Shown here one piece after another: positions 23,627-28,158 of a DNA stretch of 28,158 nt (positions are counted from its first letter, which is position 1; each line of letters starts with the position of its first letter). Source of the stretch: an uncultured Verrucomicrobiota bacterium (GTDB taxonomy: Bacteria; Verrucomicrobiota; Kiritimatiellia; RFP12; UBA1067). A program made the translations under genes and the position numbers. Location: assembly GCA_946543025.1 (NCBI GenBank), contig CAMNLN010000006.1:1-28158 (forward strand), written 5' to 3'. The notes under the pieces were generated by a model. The model was not told the origin of the DNA and made no database searches. It was given only the letters and a program-made list of their open reading frames with translations.

Positions 23627-24152
23627 GGGTGGCCAGCTCGGGGTCCTTCTGGGCGATCTCCTCGGGCGTGAGGCCCTCGATCTCGTGCGGGAAGACGATC
23701 CAGTCGTCCAGCTTGCGCACGTGGAAGTCCGGCTCCTCGCCCGTGACGTTCTTGCTCGGCTTCCAGTAGACGCAGGCGATCTTCGCCGCGCAATTCCGGG
23801 CGGCGAGCTTCCGGCGCACGGCGGCGGCCGTACGGCCCGTGTCGAACACGTCGTCGATGACCAGCACCTTGGTTCCTGGCTCGAGGGCGGCGAACACGTC
23901 TTCCGCGTGCGAGAACACGACCTCGGCCTGGCTCTGTCCGATGCCCGTGTAGCTCGCGCACTTCACCGGCATGTGGCGGAGGGAGAGTCCCTTCACCTTC
24001 AGGAACTCATGCACGGCCGCGCCTACGGCCGCGCCGCCGCGCCAGAGGGCGATCAGCACGTCGGGCCGCCAGCCCGAGTCGAGGATCTGCCGCGCGAGGC
24101 GCCAGCTGTCGCGCAAATAGGTTTGGGCGTCGAGATAGACCTTGGTTTCCAT
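23616..24152 (-). CDS. Phosphoribosyltransferase (purine salvage type)
   Basis: This 178-residue type I phosphoribosyltransferase has the PRPP-binding loop VLVIDDVFDTGRT at residues 96-108, plus an N-terminal substrate and pyrophosphate loop region ALWRGGAAVG. The overall form resembles hypoxanthine/xanthine/guanine phosphoribosyltransferases (Gpt, Hpt), which convert free purine bases to nucleotides. The exact base cannot be assigned, and an RNA-regulator or nucleotide-sugar role is less likely. The start ATG at 24152 has no ribosome site, and a good -10 box lies exactly where a leaderless transcript would be expected. It converges on the ferredoxin gene, overlapping by 11 bases, and is divergent from the beta-helix gene. 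It is the only salvage-type gene near guaB in this window, but it lies more than 10 kb away. Confidence 0.88.
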   Translation of the reverse strand: METKVYLDAQTYLRDSWRLARQILDSGWRPDVLIALWRGGAAVGAAVHEFLKVKGLSLRHMPVKCASYTGIGQSQAEVVFSHAEDVFAALEPGTKVLVIDDVFDTGRTAAAVRRKLAARNCAAKIACVYWKPSKNVTGEEPDFHVRKLDDWIVFPHEIEGLTPEEIAQKDPELATLIG

Positions 24153-24158
24153 GGGGCG

Positions 24159-24188
24159 ATTATATCATTTCCCGCCTCGTCCTGCCAG
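24159..24188 (-). promoter_or_regulatory. Promoter giving a leaderless phosphoribosyltransferase transcript
   Basis: On the minus strand, TATAAT occupies 24164-24159. CTGGCA (four of six) occupies 24188-24183, with an 18-base spacer. Seven bases after the -10 is 24152, the A of the start codon. The six bases between -10 and ATG are CGCCCC, with no ribosome site. Confidence 0.6.
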
Positions 24189-24212
24189 TTCGCCGCCCGA
24201 TTGTGCTAAACT
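24182..24212 (+). promoter_or_regulatory. Weak promoter for the beta-helix protein gene
   Basis: TAAACT at 24207-24212 (four of six) is preceded by CTGCCA at 24182-24187 (four of six) with a long 19-base spacer. The predicted start near 24219 would leave GGAGG at 24223-24227 in the leader. The -35 box lies on top of the -35 of the divergent phosphoribosyltransferase promoter. Confidence 0.35.
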
Positions 24213-24236
24213 ATCGGCGATCGGAGGTACGCGGCG

Positions 24237-26231
24237 ATGTGCTTGACGGGAAAAATGATCGTGGTTCTTGCGGGTGTGGCCTTGTGTCCTGCGGCGCGAG
24301 GCGTGAACGTCTCGTCCTTCGGCTTTGATGCGTCGGATTCGACGGAAATCATCCAGCGCGCGCTCGATTCGGGCGTGCCGACGCTCGTGTTCGACCGGCA
24401 GGCGGGCCCGTGGATTACGCGTCCGCTCGTCGCGCGCTCCAACCAGAATCTCGTCTTCGAGGACGGCGTGGAGCTGCTCGCGAAGAAAGGCGAGTTTCGC
24501 GGCATCCGCGACTATCTGCTCCGCTGCGAAGGCGTGTCGAACCTCGTCATTCGAGGGCTGGGGCCGAGAGGCGGCATGTTCCGCATGCGCAAGCGCGACT
24601 ACCAGAAGCCGCCCTACGCGCGCAGCGAGTGGCGCTACACCCTGCGTCTCTGCGGCGTGGAGAACGTGCGCGTGGAGAACATGCGCTTCGTCTCGTCCGG
24701 CGGCGACGGCATCGTGATCGGCGCGTGGAAGGGCAAGTCGTCGAAGAACGTCGTCATCCGCAACTGCACGTGCGACGATAACCACCGGCAGGGCATCAGT
24801 CTCTGCGGCGGCGAGGACATCCTCATCGAGAACACGATTCTTTCCAACACCTGCGGCACGCCGCCGCAGGCGGGCATCGACTTCGAGCCGGACCATCCGA
24901 CCGAGAAGCTCGCGCGGATCACGTTGCGGAACGTGTTGTCGAAGGACAACGCGGGCGCCGGGTTCGACTTCTACTTCGCGAACATGCGCGACTGGTCGGA
25001 GCCGGTCTCCATCACGCTCGAGAACTGCCGCGCGGAAGGCAACCGCACGTCCGTCTCGCTTACGGCGGACAACAAGCGCGATTCCGGCGCGGTGAAGGGC
25101 CTCGTCACGTTCAAGGACAGCACGTTCGCCGACGCGCGGAACCGCGCGGTGAACCTGTGCGGGATTCCGTCCGGCGCGGCGGACGTGCTCTTCTCCGGCT
25201 GCGTGATCTCGAACGCGGCGGCGGGGACAAAGACGCCGGACGTATGCTTCGCCGCCGGTACGCCGCGCCAGGGAATGCCGGACGGCGTGACGCTGAAGGA
25301 CCTCACCGTCTTTCAGCCCACGAATCGTCCGTGGTTCGTTCTCGGGAAATCCGCATTCGGCCTCGCGCCGCGCGAAATCGCGGGCGACGTGACGGTTGTC
25401 GCGCCCGACGGCGCGCGCACGAAGGTGGCGCTCGACGCGGATTGGGTGGCGACGAACTTCCCCGTGGTCAACGGCGGGCGGATGCCCGCGCCGCGCGTCC
25501 CCTTGCCTGCCGTGCGCGACGTGACGGTGCATGACGAGCGGCCGGGCGAGATGGTGGATTTGTCGCCGGTCGCGCTCATCAACGGCGGGCATTACCTGCT
25601 CTTCGTGCCGAAGCCGGGACCTGTGCGTCTCGTCGCGCGCCAGATCGACGCCGTCGGCAACCGTCCCGCGAACGAAAAGCCGACGTTCGTCCGCTTCCTG
25701 CCGGAACATGGCGGAAAGCGTCGGACATGGAAGCTCCCCACGCCGGGCTTCACGCCGGGCGAACTCGCGTTCACGGCTCACGCGGCCGGGTTCTACTCGC
25801 TGGAGCTGCCGCGCGGCGGTACACGCCAGCAGCTGATGAAAAGTTCCGTGCCCGTGGGCGTGGACGTGCTGGAATCGGATCGGATCGTTGCGGGCGTGAA
25901 TCGTCGCCCCGCCTCACTCTGGTTCAACGTGCCGCCCGGCAAGGCGTTCTCATGCAACGCCTCTGGGAGCGACTACTATCGCTTCAAGGCGGCGCTCGTG
26001 AACCCGGCGGGCGAGACGGTCGCATCGAAGGATGTCGTTTCGGGCGCATTTTGGACAGACGTTCCCGCCGATCAGGCGACGCCGGGACTTTGGCGGATCG
26101 ATTTCTCGAAGGCGCGCGAACCGCACTACGACTGGATGTGGGTCGATCTTTCGGGCGTTCCGGGCTGTCTGTTCCTCACGCGCGAGAAGACATGGTCCCT
26201 TTCCTCGCTTGCGCTCGGGGCGGGCGTCTGA
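24237..26231 (+). CDS. Secreted right-handed parallel beta-helix protein
   Basis: This 664-residue exported protein has a signal peptide with likely cleavage after AARG. Residues about 30-340 are a run of short beta-rungs of the kind seen in pectate-lyase-like parallel beta-helices. They include NLVIRGLG, NVRVENMRFVSSGGDGIVIG, NVVIRNCTCDDN, DILIENTILSN and ITLENCRAEGN. Many such proteins bind or cleave polysaccharides, but I see no assured catalytic triad, so no enzyme class is given. The C-terminal 250 residues form beta-rich domains I do not recognise, possibly for carbohydrate binding or surface attachment. The ATG at 24237 is nine bases after GGAGG. It is divergent from the phosphoribosyltransferase, and the autotransporter-like gene follows after 42 bases. 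Confidence 0.85.
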   Translation: MCLTGKMIVVLAGVALCPAARGVNVSSFGFDASDSTEIIQRALDSGVPTLVFDRQAGPWITRPLVARSNQNLVFEDGVELLAKKGEFRGIRDYLLRCEGVSNLVIRGLGPRGGMFRMRKRDYQKPPYARSEWRYTLRLCGVENVRVENMRFVSSGGDGIVIGAWKGKSSKNVVIRNCTCDDNHRQGISLCGGEDILIENTILSNTCGTPPQAGIDFEPDHPTEKLARITLRNVLSKDNAGAGFDFYFANMRDWSEPVSITLENCRAEGNRTSVSLTADNKRDSGAVKGLVTFKDSTFADARNRAVNLCGIPSGAADVLFSGCVISNAAAGTKTPDVCFAAGTPRQGMPDGVTLKDLTVFQPTNRPWFVLGKSAFGLAPREIAGDVTVVAPDGARTKVALDADWVATNFPVVNGGRMPAPRVPLPAVRDVTVHDERPGEMVDLSPVALINGGHYLLFVPKPGPVRLVARQIDAVGNRPANEKPTFVRFLPEHGGKRRTWKLPTPGFTPGELAFTAHAAGFYSLELPRGGTRQQLMKSSVPVGVDVLESDRIVAGVNRRPASLWFNVPPGKAFSCNASGSDYYRFKAALVNPAGETVASKDVVSGAFWTDVPADQATPGLWRIDFSKAREPHYDWMWVDLSGVPGCLFLTREKTWSLSSLALGAGV

Positions 26232-26237
26232 TAAACT
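26209..26237 (+). promoter_or_regulatory. Possible promoter for the autotransporter-like gene
   Basis: TAAACT at 26232-26237 (four of six) is spaced 17 bases from TTGCGC at 26209-26214 (three of six). The -10 is the same hexamer proposed upstream of the preceding beta-helix gene. A start near 26244 would give a leader with AAGGAG at 26260-26265. The match is weak, so read-through from upstream is an alternative. Confidence 0.35.
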
Positions 26238-26273
26238 TTTGCATGGGAAACAACCAAACGAAGGAGAGACGAC

Positions 26274-28158
26274 ATGGTGAAATCGGCAGGACGCGTATCA
26301 TGGGCGCTCGTGGTTGCGTGGCTGGCTTGCCCGGCGGTTTATGCCGCGATGCTGGACCTCGCGGGGACGGACATGACCGTCGCCGACGTGGCCGACCTCG
26401 CGTCGTACGACGGCGTGACGAACTCGTCCGCGACCGCCGCCACGCTCACGTTCAATATCGCCGACGACCAGGCGTACGACCTGACCATCGGCGGCAACGT
26501 CGCGGTCGTGAAGGCTGGCGCGGGCACACTCTCGCTCGGCAAGGCCGACCGCACCTTCACGGGCGGCACGACGGTCTCGCAGGGCAAGCTCGTCCTTGCT
26601 CAGGACAATGCAAAAGCCCTTGGCACAAACAACGTCACCATCGCGGACGGCGCGACGCTCGACTTCAACGGCGCGTTGAGCAAAGCGCACGCCGGGTTCG
26701 CGAAGGTCTACGCCGAAGGAACCGGCGTGGACGGCAACGGTGCGATTGCCAATACCGGAGCGACTCACGTCAACTACTGGTTTAATTCCGGCGGATTGTA
26801 TCTGACTGGCGATCTGCTCGTCAACAACGCAGCGCGTTTCGATCTTGGGAACATCTACCCGCAGGGCCATACGTTCCGGCTCAAGGGCACGGGAGCCAAC
26901 AACGTGTCCGCGCGCGTGAACCACTACTACAACCCGCAGGGCGGCGACATCAGCATCGAGCACGGCTCGTATCTGGCGTACGAAGCGGATTCGTTCGGCA
27001 ACACAGCAGGTAAGAGCACGGTCTATCTGCGCGGCGGGCAGATCAGCATCTGGCGCGACTCGGATTCCTACTTCAATAACAGTCCTCTCGTGATCGAGCA
27101 GGCCGCGACGATCCAGGCCTTGGCCAGAAATGCCGACCGCTACATCTTCTTCGGGAAACCCGTTGCGGTGAACGCGCCATTGACGATTACGCGCTCCACC
27201 GGACCCTACGTTGCCACCGTCGGCGTGAACAACAGCGATAACGCCCTGTCCGGATCCGCGCCCATCACGGTCGGCGCGAACATCAAGTTCGCGTACGCAA
27301 TTGCCTACACGTCGGCCAAGAACACGTACAGCGGCCCCATCCTCGTCAACGCCAACGGCACGCTGTGCATCGGGTCGGGATGGAGAGGCGCGTGTACGAC
27401 CGGGCCGGTCACGAACAACGGCACGGTCGCCTACAACTGCAACGGGAACGTCACAATCTCGCCGTCCATGATCGTCGGCGGAAACCTCACCCTCCCGACC
27501 ACGCTCGCGACCGGCGCGACGCTCACCATCAACGGCAGCGTGCTGACGAACGTGTCGACGACGGTGTACCGCCATGCGCTGACGCTGGACGGCGGCGCGA
27601 AGGTCGACGGCGGCTCGATCAACCTCGGCGAGTCCACGGACTACGCCGGGCGGCTGACGCTCAAGAACTGCCTCGTGACGAACATGACGGCGCAGACGAC
27701 GATCTACCGCGGCGTGATGACGCTCGGCAACGGCGCGCGCTGGGTCGCGCCCAGCCAGCGGATCGACCTGTCCCGGCAGACCAAAGCGGAATACACCAAC
27801 GTGGTCGCCACGCTCAACCTTGAAGAGGGCAGCGACATGACGATCAAGTGCTTGAACTGCGGCCAGAACGGCGGTTTCCCGTACACGAACGTCGTCGATG
27901 GCGTGGAGGTTGTCCATTACGAGAACATGACCAGCGTCGTGAACCAGGCGGGCGGCACGTTCCGCACGACGGGTTACTACACCGACGGGGAGGAGGACGG
28001 CATCCGTCTTGCCCACTACACGTACGCGCGGACGATCTGGAACATGTCGGGCGGCAAGCTGATCGTCGGCGAGCCGTACCGCCTGAACATGGCCATCGTC
28101 GGGCAGTCCACGTTCAACATGTCCGGCGGCGAGGTGTTCACCACGGAACTGAATATGA
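26274..28158 (+). CDS. Autotransporter-associated beta-strand repeat protein, 3' end outside window
   Basis: An open frame of 628 codons runs from the ATG at 26274 to the window edge with no stop. AAGGAG at 26260-26265 supports the start. A signal peptide (MVKSAGRVSWALVVAWL, cleavage near AYA/VYA) is followed by VVKAGAGTLSLGKADRTFTGG and GGTTVSQGKLVLAQD with ALGTNNVTIADGATL. This is a clear autotransporter-associated beta-strand repeat (PF12951 type). The rest is Gly/Asn/Thr-rich beta-strand sequence typical of large surface or secreted beta-solenoids, with a WNMSGGKL / FNMSGGEV pair near the edge. The anchor cannot be seen; it could be an outer-membrane barrel or a PEP-CTERM-type signal. The function is unknown, and adhesion or glycan binding is a guess. 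It follows the beta-helix gene by 42 bases. Confidence 0.87.
   Translation, partial: MVKSAGRVSWALVVAWLACPAVYAAMLDLAGTDMTVADVADLASYDGVTNSSATAATLTFNIADDQAYDLTIGGNVAVVKAGAGTLSLGKADRTFTGGTTVSQGKLVLAQDNAKALGTNNVTIADGATLDFNGALSKAHAGFAKVYAEGTGVDGNGAIANTGATHVNYWFNSGGLYLTGDLLVNNAARFDLGNIYPQGHTFRLKGTGANNVSARVNHYYNPQGGDISIEHGSYLAYEADSFGNTAGKSTVYLRGGQISIWRDSDSYFNNSPLVIEQAATIQALARNADRYIFFGKPVAVNAPLTITRSTGPYVATVGVNNSDNALSGSAPITVGANIKFAYAIAYTSAKNTYSGPILVNANGTLCIGSGWRGACTTGPVTNNGTVAYNCNGNVTISPSMIVGGNLTLPTTLATGATLTINGSVLTNVSTTVYRHALTLDGGAKVDGGSINLGESTDYAGRLTLKNCLVTNMTAQTTIYRGVMTLGNGARWVAPSQRIDLSRQTKAEYTNVVATLNLEEGSDMTIKCLNCGQNGGFPYTNVVDGVEVVHYENMTSVVNQAGGTFRTTGYYTDGEEDGIRLAHYTYARTIWNMSGGKLIVGEPYRLNMAIVGQSTFNMSGGEVFTTELNM

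Noticed and set aside
24165..25781. Minus-strand open frame opposite the beta-helix gene
   Set aside because: Shadow composition again, and the plus strand has regular beta-helix rungs.
26298..28016. Minus-strand open frame of 572 codons at the right end
   Set aside because: The plus frame from 26274 has a ribosome site, signal peptide and autotransporter repeat; the minus product is Arg/Val/Asp-rich without a family match by eye.
1..28158. CRISPR arrays, tRNA or rRNA genes, insertion sequences, phage genes
   Set aside because: Scanned by eye for regular repeats, cloverleaf-like stretches, transposase or integrase motifs and inverted ends; none was found apart from the two repeats listed. 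A tRNA or covariance-model scan would be more sensitive.

Overview
The window is about 28 kb of high-GC, gene-dense bacterial DNA. It most likely comes from the PVC superphylum, with a Kiritimatiellota/Verrucomicrobiota-type (gut or anaerobic) bacterium as my best guess. Four things suggest this. The order murD - LysM protein - ftsW matches the Chlamydia-type cell-wall cluster as I remember it. Two exported proteins carry twin-arginine signals, and one of them also has a lipobox. The window is rich in secreted glycan-active proteins. It ends in an autotransporter-associated beta-strand repeat protein. The lineage is inferred from these features; no rRNA or marker-gene comparison was possible.

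Layout. (1) 2-8667, + strand: a large alpha-2-macroglobulin-like protein, open at the left edge, followed by murD, a LysM lipoprotein and ftsW. This is an envelope and peptidoglycan block, a fragment of a dcw cluster without murG or murC. (2) 8685-12085: a Tat-exported Gfo/Idh/MocA-type oxidoreductase lipoprotein, meeting a convergent secreted heparinase II/III-family protein tail to tail with overlapping stop codons. (3) 12086-16032: divergent promoters, then guaB and a secreted protein that fuses a GH39-like glycosidase to an endonuclease/exonuclease/phosphatase (EEP) domain. (4) 16033-17962: the start of queH occurs twice as a 55-bp near-perfect direct repeat, with a complete P-loop ATPase gene between the copies. 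The left copy is a dead 42-codon remnant and the right copy is the intact queH. (5) 17982-23626: ahcY, an O-antigen-ligase-like membrane protein, and a tightly overlapping redox cassette. The cassette is an aldo/keto reductase with C-terminal ferredoxin clusters, a NapH-like membrane ferredoxin and a Tat-exported NapG-like ferredoxin. (6) 23616-24152, - strand: a phosphoribosyltransferase. (7) 24237-28158, + strand: a secreted parallel beta-helix protein, then the first 628 codons of an autotransporter-associated repeat protein that runs off the right edge.

How they fit together. One theme is the envelope: peptidoglycan synthesis and division, the macroglobulin, the LysM protein and the ligase-like protein. 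A second is extracellular glycan handling: heparinase-like, GH39-EEP, Gfo/Idh and beta-helix proteins. A third is central nucleotide and methyl metabolism: guaB, ahcY, queH and the phosphoribosyltransferase. Several genes appear to be transcribed from sigma-70-like promoters very close to the start codon. For the ATPase and the phosphoribosyltransferase the predicted transcription start falls on the ATG itself, which suggests leaderless mRNAs.

The most notable observation is the ATPase cassette at queH. Loss by recombination between the repeats would leave one intact queH, as expected for an insertion that restores its target gene. The redox cassette and the GH39-EEP fusion are the next most interesting. 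No rRNA, tRNA, CRISPR array or recognisable transposase was seen, and no gene-free stretch exceeds 300 bases.
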